64,000 nt of DNA. Source: Methanobacterium sp. (GTDB lineage: Archaea > Methanobacteriota > Methanobacteria > Methanobacteriales > Methanobacteriaceae). How positions within the stretch are numbered: the first letter of the stretch is position 1; the number at the start of each line of letters is the position of its first letter. The notes beneath the pieces were generated by a model. That model did no database searches, had not been told where the DNA came from, and saw only the letters and a list, made by a program, of their open reading frames with translations. The stretch covers positions 46,674-110,673 of the forward strand of contig JASEIM010000005.1 of assembly GCA_030017655.1 (NCBI GenBank), in the 5' to 3' direction. The translations under genes were made by a program, and so were the position numbers. This document shows, piece after piece, positions 41,437 to 53,758 of the stretch.

Positions 41437-41868
41437 GTGACCATAAAATTTACAACACATGAAATAAGATACATAGCTCTCTTTGAGAGCATGACCGGTG
41501 CAACTGTCAAAGATTGTATTGTTGATGATGAAGCCGGAAGAATAACTTTTCTTGTAAAAAGAGGAGATATGGGACTTGCAATTGGAAAAAGAGGAAGTAC
41601 CGTATCCAAAGTTCAGAAAACAGTTGATAAGGGCGTTGAAGTCATAGAACACTCTGAAGATCCTGTGGAATTCATCACCAATTTAATGGCCCCCGCTAAA
41701 ATCAGAAGTATCAGGATACTTCAAAGAGAAAATGGACAAAAAATAGCCACCGTAGAAACAGACCCTAAAAATAAAAGGTCAGCCATTGGAAAAGGTGGCA
41801 AAAATATTGAAAGAGCAAGACTGTTAGCAAAACGACAGCATAATATAAATAACATTGTTATAAAATAA
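41437..41868 (+). CDS. nusA: NusA-like KH-domain transcription factor
   Basis: 144 residues from GTG at 41437, reading TIKFTTHEIRYIALFESMTG, which is where archaeal NusA begins; upstream codons overlap rpl30e. Two KH domains are seen (GLAIGKRGSTVSKVQ near 53 and SAIGKGGKNIERARLLAKRQ near 116). GGGGTAATTT at the rpl30e stop supplies the ribosome site. Lacks the S1 and N-terminal domains of bacterial NusA, as is normal in archaea. Confidence 0.94.
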   Translation: MTIKFTTHEIRYIALFESMTGATVKDCIVDDEAGRITFLVKRGDMGLAIGKRGSTVSKVQKTVDKGVEVIEHSEDPVEFITNLMAPAKIRSIRILQRENGQKIATVETDPKNKRSAIGKGGKNIERARLLAKRQHNINNIVIK

Positions 41869-41934
41869 TCAAGATATTAATGGATTTAATAAGCTATTTT
41901 GCTAATAATATTTGTATATTAGGAGGAATCACGT

Positions 41935-42360
41935 TTGCCGGGACTTTTTGCAGCTAAAAAACTAAAAAAGAATAGACAGAACTTCAGATGGAAGGATACA
42001 GAATATAAAAGAAAAGCCTTGAGGTTAGATGTTAAAGCTGACCCATTAGAAGGCGCGCCTCAAGCAAGAGGAATTGTAATTGAAAAAGTGGGTATAGAGG
42101 CAAAACAGCCTAACTCCGCTATAAGAAAATGTGTAAGGGTTCAACTCATTAAAAACGGGAAGCAGATAACAGCATTTGCTCCTGGAGATGGTGCTATCGG
42201 ATTTATTGATGAGCACGATGAGGTTATGATTGAAGGAATTGGAGGACCATCCGGAAGATCCATGGGAGATATTCCCGGGGTTAGATGGAAGGTTACCAAA
42301 GTTAACAACGTATCATTAGAAGAAATGGTTAAAGGTAAAATAGAAAAACCAGTTAGATAA
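41935..42360 (+). CDS. rps12: Ribosomal protein S12
   Basis: 141 residues starting at TTG, with TTAGGAGGAATCACG upstream. [20 protein letters not shown] and [18 protein letters not shown] are decoding-site segments shared by archaeal and eukaryotic S12 (S23e). Followed by rps7. Confidence 0.97.
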   Translation: MPGLFAAKKLKKNRQNFRWKDTEYKRKALRLDVKADPLEGAPQARGIVIEKVGIEAKQPNSAIRKCVRVQLIKNGKQITAFAPGDGAIGFIDEHDEVMIEGIGGPSGRSMGDIPGVRWKVTKVNNVSLEEMVKGKIEKPVR

Positions 42361-42405
42361 GCTAACTGAACTTACACTAACAACACAAACCAGTGAGGTA
42401 ATTTG

Positions 42406-42966
42406 ATGAGTAAGGTTTTTGATAAATGGGATTTAGAAGAGGTGAAAGTAGAGGATCTTGGTCTTGTGAATTATATTTGCCTAGACGAAATATTAGTTCC
42501 ACACACCTTAGGAAGACATGTCAAGAGACAGTTCGCTAAATCAAGAGTTTCAATTGTTGAACGATTAATTAATAAAATTATGAGGACAGAAAGGAACTCC
42601 GGAAAGAAAAATAAAGCATATAACATTGTAAAAGGTTCTTTTGAAGTTATAAATAAAAGATCAAACGAAAATCCTGTCCAGATATTGGTCAGGGCCGTTG
42701 AAAATGCTGCTCCAAGGGAAGAAATTACAAGGGTAAAATACGGTGGAATCGGATACCAAGTAGCAGTGGATATTGCCCCTCAAAGAAGAGTAGATTTAGC
42801 ACTTGGTTTCATAACAAGAGGCGCTCTCCAATCTTCATTTAAAAGGAAACGATCTGCAGAAGAATGTTTAGCTGACGAATTACTGCTTGCAGCCGAATAT
42901 GATACAAGAAGTTTTGCAATTGGAAAAAAGGATGAAAAAGAGAGGATCGCAAGATCTGCCCACTAA
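42406..42966 (+). CDS. rps7: Ribosomal protein S7
   Basis: 186 residues from ATG at 42406 (GAGGTAATTTG upstream); a TTG one codon earlier is unlikely. IVERLINKIMRTERNSGKKNKA-type RNA-binding stretch, NPVQILVRAVENAAPREEI and the closing SYAIGKKDE-like SFAIGKKDEKERIARSAH identify archaeal S7. Confidence 0.96.
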   Translation: MSKVFDKWDLEEVKVEDLGLVNYICLDEILVPHTLGRHVKRQFAKSRVSIVERLINKIMRTERNSGKKNKAYNIVKGSFEVINKRSNENPVQILVRAVENAAPREEITRVKYGGIGYQVAVDIAPQRRVDLALGFITRGALQSSFKRKRSAEECLADELLLAAEYDTRSFAIGKKDEKERIARSAH

Positions 42967-43058
42967 ATTTAAAATTTTAAAAAATAAGCTGATATTAAGG
43001 CATAAATAAACCTATGGTGAAATTATATTCAAGTTAGGTTGCATTCCAAACTTGGCCA

Positions 43059-43080
43059 AAATATATAAACTACTATATAT
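43059..43080 (+). promoter_or_regulatory. Promoter region between rps7 and fusA
   Basis: AAATATATAAAC is followed closely by CTATATATAC. Either could be the TATA box for an internal transcript starting near 43090-43105, about 90 nt before fusA. This would separate fusA-tuf-rps10 from the polymerase genes. Confidence 0.4.
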
Positions 43081-43185
43081 ACATTAAAGATAAGGCAATT
43101 AACCCACTAATTATAGAAAATTTATGATATAAAATACCTTTAAATATCTGCTTTTAAACTATTTTACAATTACAAGGTGATTATA

Positions 43186-45378
<2,193 letters not shown>

Positions 45379-45430
45379 ACCTTCCTTTTTTTATAATCTA
45401 AAATGGTTAGGGGAATCAATTCCCTACCTT
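45379..45430 (+). terminator. T-run and hairpin after fusA
   Basis: CCTTCCTTTTTTTATAAT lies directly after the stop, the usual archaeal U-rich terminator form. A stem TAGGGGAAT/ATTCCCTA follows at about 45408-45426. Confidence 0.45.
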
Positions 45431-45449
45431 AAAACAAAACCCTTAAAAG

Positions 45450-45487
45450 TTAAGTTATCCAATAGGTAGAGTATACCGATAACTTAA
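45450..45487 (+). promoter_or_regulatory. Hairpin upstream of tuf
   Basis: Arms TTAAGTTATC (45450-45459) and GATAACTTAA (45478-45487) pair over 10 bp, with a CAATA bulge and an inner GGTA/TACC stem. It lies about 70 nt before the tuf ATG. It may be part of the tuf leader or an operator; unknown. Confidence 0.45.
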
Positions 45488-45554
45488 TTAGCACAAGTTA
45501 CAAATTGTAAACTGTTAAACTAATCTATCAACTAAGTTAGATGGAGGAATATTA

Positions 45555-46796
<1,242 letters not shown>

Positions 46797-46824
46797 GATA
46801 ACTCCTATTCCCTTCTTTTTTCGT

Positions 46825-46883
46825 GGAGGTTGTCAAAATTCAGAATGAATTTCGAGAACCCCAAAATCTTCAATTTTTGGAGG
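46825..46883 (+). repeat. Composite hairpin element ending on the rps10 Shine-Dalgarno
   Basis: GGAGGTTGTC, hairpin CAAAATTC/GAATTTCG, linker AGAACCCC, hairpin CCAAAAT/ATTTTTGG, then GGAGG and the rps10 ATG 6 nt later. Same order of parts as at 33793 and 55170. It separates tuf from rps10. Confidence 0.75.
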
Positions 46884-46889
46884 AAAAAA

Positions 46890-47198
46890 ATGCACAAAGC
46901 AAGAATTAAACTCACAGGAACAGACCCAGAAAAGCTTCAGTTTGTCTGCGATCAGTTGCAAAAAATCGCGGAAAGAACAGGCGTAGATCTTTCAGGCCCA
47001 ATTCCACTTCCAACCAAAAAACTTGTAGTACCAACCAGAAAATCTCCAGATGGAGAAGGAAAAGCTACATGGGAAAAATGGGAACTAAGAATCCACAAAA
47101 GACTTGTCGGAATCGAAGCCGATGAAAGGGCAATGAGACAGGTCATGAAAGTAAACGTTCCAGATAATGTGAGCATAGAAATTGAATTAAAGAGTTAA
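46890..47198 (+). CDS. rps10: Ribosomal protein S10
   Basis: 102 residues from ATG at 46890; the frame is open further upstream through the hairpin element but has no homologous start there. [40 protein letters not shown] and the closing [10 protein letters not shown] match archaeal S10 (S20e). Confidence 0.96.
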   Translation: MHKARIKLTGTDPEKLQFVCDQLQKIAERTGVDLSGPIPLPTKKLVVPTRKSPDGEGKATWEKWELRIHKRLVGIEADERAMRQVMKVNVPDNVSIEIELKS

Positions 47199-47208
47199 AC
47201 TTATTTAT

Positions 47209-47230
47209 ATTCCACATTAATTTGTGGAAT
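47209..47230 (+). terminator. Hairpin after rps10
   Basis: Perfect 8-bp stem ATTCCACA/TGTGGAAT with a TTAATT loop, 10 nt after the rps10 stop. Position suggests a 3'-end structure of the superoperon; no long T-run follows. Confidence 0.4.
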
Positions 47231-47289
47231 TTAACTCATAACTATATTTAAATAGAATAAATATTATATATTCAAAAATCTTATTCTAT

Positions 47290-47374
<85 letters not shown>

Positions 47375-47375
47375 C

Positions 47376-47469
47376 TCAAAAAAATCTACTATTTTTTTAA
47401 CGCATCAAAACTATGATTTGATAGCGCTCAAAACTGAAAGTTTGGCGCCCCAAACCAAATTATTTGGAG
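47376..47469 (+). repeat. Hairpin array downstream of tRNA-Ser
   Basis: AAAAAAAT/ATTTTTTT (47377-47397), ATCAAA/TTTGAT (about 47404-47422), GCGCTCAAAACT/AGTTTGGCGC (47424-47449) and CCAAAT/ATTTGG (47455-47467). It shares the linker GGCGCCCCAAAC with the array after mrtA. Could provide the 3' end of the tRNA transcript. Confidence 0.65.
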
Positions 47470-47782
47470 ACTTATTATCCATATTAATTTTAATAGGATT
47501 ATTCAATTAAAAACTCAAATCTTCTCAATTTAATTACTTACTTCTGTATTTTATCAGTTTTTAATCTTATCTCTGCTAAACCCAAATGCACTGATGAATT
47601 TTAGTTTCTCAGAATTCATGTCCATTATAAATCGGGGTATTTCAGCTTTTTAGATTTTTTAACCATGCCTTGATCTTCCAATTTTCCAAAAATCGATAAT
47701 GTGGTTGCGGCAAATTCCATGATTATTAGCAATGTCAATTTTGTTTATTTGTCCCAGATAACATTTTCCGAAGCTAGAGTAT
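47470..47782. other. Intergenic region 3' of nrdJ
   Basis: No gene I can support. On the minus strand a 31-codon frame (47720-47625) has protein-like composition but no ribosome site. It may be chance or the remnant of a gene following nrdJ. Confidence 0.4.
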
Positions 47783-49630
47783 TTAATGCAGACAAACCAT
47801 CGAAGGACACCCGCCTGAATACTCCGCTTTCGCACTCAAATACTCATGCTTTTGATTTTCTGGAATCCTCCCCACATATAAAACCTGCTTCTCCTTACTC
47901 CCGTAACGATAAACAGTAATCCCCTTACATTTCAACTGGTAGGCCAGTGAAAAAACCTTTCGAACATCTGCAGGAGTTGCAGATGCAGGTAGATTCACTG
48001 TTTTAGAAACCCCATTATCCACATACTTTTGAAATGCGGCCTGCATCCTCACATGCCAGACTGGCTTCACTTCATTAGCAGTTACAAACAGCCTTCGGAC
48101 ATCTTCAGGGATTTCGCCCATGCCGTTGAGGGAGCCAGTCCTGGCGATTTTCATCATGAGTTCTTCGCTATAAAATCCCCTCTCACGGGCCATATCTTCA
48201 AATAAAGAATTCACTTCCATCATTTTAGTGCCTTCCATAACTTCTCTCTGGAAAGAAACCGCGAAAAGTGGTTCTATGCCACTCGAGACACCGGCAATTA
48301 TGCTTAAAGTTCCTGTGGGAGCAATAGTAGTGGTCGTGGCATTTCGCATAGCGGGAAAACCTTCTTTATCCCATTTACTTCCTTCAAAAGCGAGGAAAGA
48401 CCCTCTACTTTTGCCCAGTTCTACCGAAGTCCTCCGGGACGTTTCACTGATGAAGTTCATGAGTTTTTCGGCCATGTTCAGTGCTTTTCTGGAGTTATAT
48501 GGGATTTTGAGCATGATAAGCATGTCAGCAAAACCCATAACTCCCAGGCCAATTTTCCTGGTTTTCAGAGTTTGAGCCTCTATTTCTGGTAGTGGGTACT
48601 GATTGGCGTCAATCACGTTGTCCAGAAAATGCACAGCAGTTCTAATGGTTTTTTCCAACTTATTCCAGAGAATTTCGCCATTATTCACCATTCTGGCCAG
48701 ATTAATGGATCCTAAATTGCAGGACTCGTAATCTAGGAGTGGTTGCTCGCCACAAGGATTGGTCGCTTTTATTGATCCCAGGTTAGGTGTAGGGTTGGTA
48801 CAATTTACCTCATCTATGAATAGGATCCCGGGATCTCCTGTTTTCCATGCCATTTCCACCATTAAATCAAAAATCGTTTGTGCAGGAATGTTTTTAATTA
48901 CATTCCCGTTTCTGGGATTAATCAGTTCCATATCCTGATTATCGTGAACTTTCTGCATGAAACTGTTACTCGCGGCCACTGAAAGGTTAAAATTTGTTAG
49001 GATATTTCCATTGTCTCCTTTCTCTTCCTCTGAATTGTTATAGCTGTCCCTATTTCCGCTTAATTTTAATTCTCTTTTTCCTTTAGCAGTTATGAATTTC
49101 AGTATATCTGGATGATTAGCATCTAAGATGCCCATGTTTGCTCCTCTTCTCCGGCCACCCTGTTTTATCACCTCAGTGGCAACGTCGTAGATGCGCATAA
49201 ATGATATAGGTCCAGATGCAATTCCTTTTGTTGATCGGACCACGTCTCCTGCAGGTCTGAGTTTAGAAAATGAAAAACCAACTCCACCTCCAGATTTATG
49301 TATAAGGGCCATATATTTTAATGAATTGAATATACCTTCTATCGAGTCTTCCACAGGCAAAACGAAACATGCAGATAGCTGGCTCAAAGAGGTTCCGGCA
49401 TTCATCAAAGTGGGGGAATTGGGAAGAAAGTCCAAATTAGCCATTAACTGGTAAAATTCATCCGTAAGACTCTCTATATCAGCATTTTCATCGTGCTTAA
49501 GATCCATCTTGGCCACAGAATAGGCTACACGATTGAACATCTCTGCAGGAGATTCCACTACCTTTCCTTCCTCATCCTTTATAAGATATCTTCTCTCCAA
49601 GACTTTCCGGGCATTTGTGGAAAGTTCCAT
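47783..49630 (-). CDS. nrdJ: Adenosylcobalamin-dependent (class II) ribonucleotide reductase
   Basis: 615 residues, without an N-terminal ATP-cone domain, so shorter than many NrdJ proteins. LPNSPTLMNAGTSLSQLSACF, GGGVGFSFSKLRP, ATNPCGEQPLLDYESCNLGS (active-site Cys/Glu region) and TIAPTGTLSIIAG are class II hallmarks. A C-terminal CPSMVC pair can serve as the redox dithiol. It makes deoxynucleotides using the B12 radical and needs no oxygen. No clear ribosome site precedes the ATG. Coding DNA looks richer in G+C than its neighbours, which could mean transfer. Confidence 0.93.
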   Translation of the reverse strand: MELSTNARKVLERRYLIKDEEGKVVESPAEMFNRVAYSVAKMDLKHDENADIESLTDEFYQLMANLDFLPNSPTLMNAGTSLSQLSACFVLPVEDSIEGIFNSLKYMALIHKSGGGVGFSFSKLRPAGDVVRSTKGIASGPISFMRIYDVATEVIKQGGRRRGANMGILDANHPDILKFITAKGKRELKLSGNRDSYNNSEEEKGDNGNILTNFNLSVAASNSFMQKVHDNQDMELINPRNGNVIKNIPAQTIFDLMVEMAWKTGDPGILFIDEVNCTNPTPNLGSIKATNPCGEQPLLDYESCNLGSINLARMVNNGEILWNKLEKTIRTAVHFLDNVIDANQYPLPEIEAQTLKTRKIGLGVMGFADMLIMLKIPYNSRKALNMAEKLMNFISETSRRTSVELGKSRGSFLAFEGSKWDKEGFPAMRNATTTTIAPTGTLSIIAGVSSGIEPLFAVSFQREVMEGTKMMEVNSLFEDMARERGFYSEELMMKIARTGSLNGMGEIPEDVRRLFVTANEVKPVWHVRMQAAFQKYVDNGVSKTVNLPASATPADVRKVFSLAYQLKCKGITVYRYGSKEKQVLYVGRIPENQKHEYLSAKAEYSGGCPSMVCLH

Positions 49631-50005
49631 GTCAAATAAATTTGAATTTCCACGTTTATTGATAGATTACACCCCGTCAAAACATTCCCTCAATTTTTCA
49701 ACGTCTTCACAATTGATTAAAACAAATCCTGTCTTTTTATTTGATTTATATCCTATAAATTTTTTATGAGCATTCCAGAATAAGCCAGACTAAAAAATCC
49801 ATTTTCAGTAGTAGAATAAGGTTAAAAAGGATTATGGTAATCACAGACGGGTAGCAATAATCAGATTTGAATCTAAAGAGTAATAAAAGCCGTATTATCT
49901 GCTAAAAATGCATCCACCGTACCTGAAGGCATTAAGCAAATAACCAAATAAATGCGCTGATTTGATGATAATTATTCTATGGATAAATAATATTATTTTT
50001 CAAAC
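49631..50005. other. Intergenic region upstream of nrdJ
   Basis: AT-rich, with no supported ORF or strong repeat. It should hold the nrdJ promoter on the minus strand. The right end runs into the first copy of a duplicated segment. Confidence 0.4.
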
Positions 50006-50235
50006 GCTCTTTCTATGCACATCATTTATTGGACACAAAATATTCACACAGATGGTTTAGTTTAATGTTAATTCTAGCTAGATAAGTTCCTATTATCACA
50101 GGAGGAATTTAAATGAATATTTAGCCTTTTATTCCCGAAATCAGGGTCTGGATTCAGACTATTGCTGCCATAATATTAGTAATTATTGCGATCTGGAGTT
50201 ATAAAAGACAAAAAAATGGAAAGAAGCTAAAATAA
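50006..50235 (+). repeat. Direct repeat copy 1 flanking the PAS histidine kinase gene
   Basis: About 230 bp that align with 52965-53196. The last part is nearly identical: a 76-base run from ATTCCCGAAA has one (silent) difference. The upstream part, including the AGGAGGA ribosome site, is about 80% alike. Both copies have the same orientation. Confidence 0.8.
50113..50235 (+). pseudogene. Broken copy of a 40-residue membrane-peptide gene
   Basis: Same reading frame and length as the intact gene at 53074, with ACAGGAGGAATTTAA before the ATG. Codon 4, TGG in the intact copy, is TAG here, so translation would stop after three residues. The rest of the frame is preserved (PFIPEIRVWIQTIAAI, then a membrane helix and a Lys-rich tail), so the change may be recent. 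Readthrough by pyrrolysine is unlikely, as no pyl genes are seen here. Confidence 0.7.
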
Positions 50236-50577
50236 AAGAAATGTATTTTACATCAAATAGCAGGAAACATTTCTTACTTTTTTTGCTTTAATTGAGCATT
50301 AATTCATTTTTTTAACATATCTCCCCCCAATATTTATAGGGAATTCACATGCTGGACATCTTTTATAATCTATATTGCCCAGTCAATGATTTTAAACCCA
50401 TAACTTTCTGCAAGGAACTTACCGCGCGATGGACAGTAAGTATTCTCATATTTATATAGGTACATTCCCTAAATAGGGATAAAATATTCCAACATCTTTT
50501 GCCATTTTATAATGTCAATCAATTCAAAACATAAATTCAGAATCAAATTTCCAATTAAATAATCTCTTACCCTGCAT
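50236..50577. other. Intergenic region 3' of the histidine kinase gene
   Basis: About 340 AT-rich bases with no supported gene. A GGGGGGA-rich spot occurs at about 50325-50331 on the minus strand sense. I see nothing else. Confidence 0.4.
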
Positions 50578-52884
50578 TCAATTCTTTAAACACGGTAAAG
50601 TAAAATAAAAAGTAGATCCCTTACCAAATTCTGATTCCGCCCAGATATGCCCTCCGTGTCTTTCAACAATCCTTTTAACAATGGACAAACCAATACCGGT
50701 ACCTTTATATTTATCCCGAGTATGTAAACGCTGGAATATGGTAAATATACGCTTCAGATATTGTTCTTCAATTCCAATACCATTATCTTTTATGCTGAAT
50801 ACATAGTTATCTTTATTTTCATCTTTATAGACAGAAATATGGACTTTTAATGTTTCCTCACATTTTCTAAACTTAATAGCGTTTGAAAGCAAGTTCTGGA
50901 AGACTCTCTGTAACTGTACACCATCACCCATCACATCTGGAAGTTCTTCATAGGTTATTTCTGCATTGGACTCTTTGATTGAAGTATCAAGACTTTGAAT
51001 AGTAATGTTTAAAATCTCATCCATATCAATGATTTCGAATTCTTTTCCTTTGGTTGCAACACGTGAATATTCAAGCAAGCCTTCAATCTGTTCTTTCATG
51101 CGAACTGCAGCTTCTACAATGTAATCCATGAATTCGTCTGCATCACTATCCAGCCTGTTTTTATAACGACGCTCCAATAATTGCGTAAAACTGGCAATAG
51201 TACGTAAAGGCTCCTGAAGATCATGGGAAGCCACATAAGCAAAATGTTCTAATTCCTCATTAGAACGTTTTAAATTAATTATTAAGTTATTTATTTCTTC
51301 CTCTACTTGTTTTCTTTCTGTTATATCTCGATTAACAGCCACCCAACCGGTAATATTATTATTTTTGTCTTTTAATGCCATAACAGTTGATTCAATAGGA
51401 ATGGTAGTTCCATCTTTTCTTTTATAAATTGTTTCCCCTTTAAAACTTCCTTTTTCCCCCATTGATTTAATTACTTCTTCCTTTTCGGCATTGGGATATT
51501 CTATTTGAAGAATAGAATTGGTGTTTTTTCCCATTACTTCATCTGATTTCCATCCGAATATTCTCTCAGCGGCTTTATTCCATGATGTGATATTAAATTC
51601 ACTATCTGTGGCGATTATTGCATCGTTAACATTTTTAAGCAGATCCGCCTGATATTTAAGCTCTGCTGTTCTCTCTTGAACTTTAATTTCTGAATTATCA
51701 CGTGCTCGCATTAATTCTTCTTCCATCATTTTACGTTCCCTTATATCTATCCCTATCCCTACCTGGCGACCATCCGGAATACGTACATTTGCCCAGCTTG
51801 AATCGACAATAGACCCGTCTTTAGCAGTTATTTTAAAATCCCGCCATCCAGAAGTAAGAGATTGCATATAATCCTGAACCATTTTTCTGTACTCTGGATC
51901 AGGATAAAATACAGACATAAAATCATTGTGCTTAACATCTTCCTCGTTCCAGCCCAATACTTCCCTAAAATTCTTATTAAACTGGATCGTCTTAAGTTGA
52001 GGGTCATAAATGGTTATCATCACAGGTATGGTGTCAATTATCGCCTGCAACAATTCACGTTTTTTTTTCAATCTTTCATCCGCTTTTTTATGCTCTGTGA
52101 TGTCATTACCTATTGATAATATTTCCAGAGGCTGGCCATCTTCATCTAAAATTACTTTGTTTGTCCATGCAATCCATGCACGTGATCCATTCCTGCGTAC
52201 ATTTTCGTTTTCATTTATTTCATAAAGTTGTGGACTATCAACAATATCCTGAATAAGTTTTTTTAAATCTTTTCCAGATGAATCAACACGAGGTAACAGA
52301 ATACCTATATTTTTTCCTATCAACTCTTCTTTTTTATATCCAAAAAAGCGCAACCCATAGGGATTCATAAAAGTAATAGTTCCATCAGGCTTCCAGTGCA
52401 GTATAATACTATTTGCAGTTTCTATTAGGTGTTTATATTTCTCTTCACCATTAACTAGAGATTTTTCTACTTTTTTATGTTCTGTAATATCTTGAATTTG
52501 CACCAGATAGCCGGAATCGATGACATAAATCGCATAGTCCAAAAAAACTATTCCATTTTTAGTGGGGTTATAAAAATCCAGTGTTTTCATAAGATCTAAA
52601 TCCAGAGGTGCCTGAAAATTAATAGAGCCTTCGATAAGTAATTCATCTTTTATATCCCGAATATAGGGATTCATAAATAAATTAAAACCTAAAATATCTT
52701 CTAATTTAGGAATTCCCATAATATCAAGGGCAGATTTATTTGCATCAAAAGTATTACCCTCTTCATCATAAAAAATAATCCCCAAGGGTGACTTATTGAA
52801 TATTTCTCTAAATTTACCCTCTAACTTAGAATTAGGGCTTCCAGTACCTGTTTTATCGGTTATTTTCATAAAAACACGTCCCAT
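50578..52884 (-). CDS. Soluble multi-PAS sensor histidine kinase
   Basis: 768 residues without membrane segments, so a cytoplasmic sensor. Four PAS domains at about 24-135, 148-265, 275-385 and 412-525, each ending in a DITEHKK-like PAC motif. HisKA follows with the phosphorylated His554 (ASHDLQEPLR), then an HATPase domain (about 655-765) with NLLSNAIKF, DNGIGIEE and GTGIGLSIVKRIVERHGG. No response regulator is adjacent, as is common in methanogens. Start is ATG 52884 or 52869. Two copies of a tiny membrane-protein gene flank it. Confidence 0.93.
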   Translation of the reverse strand: MGRVFMKITDKTGTGSPNSKLEGKFREIFNKSPLGIIFYDEEGNTFDANKSALDIMGIPKLEDILGFNLFMNPYIRDIKDELLIEGSINFQAPLDLDLMKTLDFYNPTKNGIVFLDYAIYVIDSGYLVQIQDITEHKKVEKSLVNGEEKYKHLIETANSIILHWKPDGTITFMNPYGLRFFGYKKEELIGKNIGILLPRVDSSGKDLKKLIQDIVDSPQLYEINENENVRRNGSRAWIAWTNKVILDEDGQPLEILSIGNDITEHKKADERLKKKRELLQAIIDTIPVMITIYDPQLKTIQFNKNFREVLGWNEEDVKHNDFMSVFYPDPEYRKMVQDYMQSLTSGWRDFKITAKDGSIVDSSWANVRIPDGRQVGIGIDIRERKMMEEELMRARDNSEIKVQERTAELKYQADLLKNVNDAIIATDSEFNITSWNKAAERIFGWKSDEVMGKNTNSILQIEYPNAEKEEVIKSMGEKGSFKGETIYKRKDGTTIPIESTVMALKDKNNNITGWVAVNRDITERKQVEEEINNLIINLKRSNEELEHFAYVASHDLQEPLRTIASFTQLLERRYKNRLDSDADEFMDYIVEAAVRMKEQIEGLLEYSRVATKGKEFEIIDMDEILNITIQSLDTSIKESNAEITYEELPDVMGDGVQLQRVFQNLLSNAIKFRKCEETLKVHISVYKDENKDNYVFSIKDNGIGIEEQYLKRIFTIFQRLHTRDKYKGTGIGLSIVKRIVERHGGHIWAESEFGKGSTFYFTLPCLKN

Positions 52885-52964
52885 ATATTTTTAATTTTAA
52901 TACAAAAATAATTTGCTATTTAATTTTTATGAAAAATTTAAAAAAATAATATTACTTTTCTGAT

Positions 52965-53196
52965 GCTCTCCCTCAATGCACATTATTTATCAATCACAAA
53001 CTAACTGAGGAGAGTTATAGCTACATATTAATTCTGGCTTGATAAGTTCATATTTACAACAGGAGGATTATAAATGGATATTTGGCCTGTTATTCCCGAA
53101 ATCAGGGTCTGGATTCAGACTATTGCCGCCATAATATTAGTAATTATTGCGATCTGGAGTTATAAAAAACAAAGGAATGGAGAAAAGTCAAAATAG
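52965..53196 (+). repeat. Direct repeat copy 2 flanking the PAS histidine kinase gene
   Basis: The partner of 50006-50235, in the same orientation. Weaker similarity reaches about 20 bases further left. Together the copies bracket a 2.7-kb segment that contains only the kinase gene, so recombination between them would remove it. Confidence 0.8.
53074..53196 (+). CDS. 40-residue single-pass membrane peptide
   Basis: ATG with AGGAGGATTATAA upstream, a strong ribosome site. The peptide opens MDIWPVIPEIRVWIQ, crosses the membrane through an Ile/Ala-rich helix (about 16-29) and ends in SYKKQRNGEKSK. Outside-to-inside charge balance fits a small anchored protein. It is divergent from the histidine kinase gene. 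The existence of a second copy with the frame largely preserved supports it as a real gene. Function unknown. Confidence 0.6.
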   Translation: MDIWPVIPEIRVWIQTIAAIILVIIAIWSYKKQRNGEKSK

Positions 53197-53239
53197 TTTA
53201 TTGGAATCAAAAGAGCATATCCCATTATATAAGCAACCT

Positions 53240-53758
53240 TCATTTTTTCTTTATTAAAATTGTTGAACATACTACTTTTGTTTCAAGAACTTCATTTTCA
53301 TCTTCCTGTTGTTTGATATAATCTAAAAATAGTTCTTTATTATCAAGATATTTTTCAATTAGCTCATTACATCTTTCTTTGAGATTTTTAAAAATATAAT
53401 CATTTGATTCTTTAATCTCATCATTTTGGATTTTAACTTCTTCTATTAAATTTATTCCCACATCAAAGATTTGCTTTAAAACTATTTCTCTTTTCTGTAT
53501 TAATCGATGAGTATAATCACTATCATCTTCAATATAGCAGTCATCAAGAACAATTAATCCATTTTTATTCATAGATTTTTTAATAGTTGATAATGTATCG
53601 TAATAATCGCCGAAAACAGGCCCTATAGAACCAAGAATTATAATATCGAAATTTGAACATTTATTCACTTCAAGCCTTATATCGCCGGTTATAAATTTAC
53701 AGAGAGATGATACATTATACTCCTTTGCTTTAAAATGAACCAAGTAGAAGAGGAGTAG
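53240..53758 (-). pseudogene. Truncated class I SAM methyltransferase (N-terminal part missing)
   Basis: The frame opens just after a TAG and reads without a proper start (TTG at 53743 is the only candidate). It begins in the middle of a Rossmann methyltransferase: FITGDIRLE, FDIIILGSIGP (motif II region) and NGLIVLDDCYIEDDSD, followed by a long helical charged tail to 167 codons. The glycine-rich SAM motif I is missing. It abuts the broken isoprenylcysteine methyltransferase-like gene, so a deletion probably fused two neighbouring genes. Confidence 0.6.

Noticed and set aside
47701..47919. A 72-codon plus-strand frame near the end of nrdJ
   Set aside because: Mostly antisense to the nrdJ C-terminus, with no ribosome site and no recognisable family.
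50113..50235. In-frame TAG read as pyrrolysine
   Set aside because: The intact copy has TGG (Trp) at the same codon, a one-base change, and no pylTSBCD genes are seen; a nonsense mutation is simpler.
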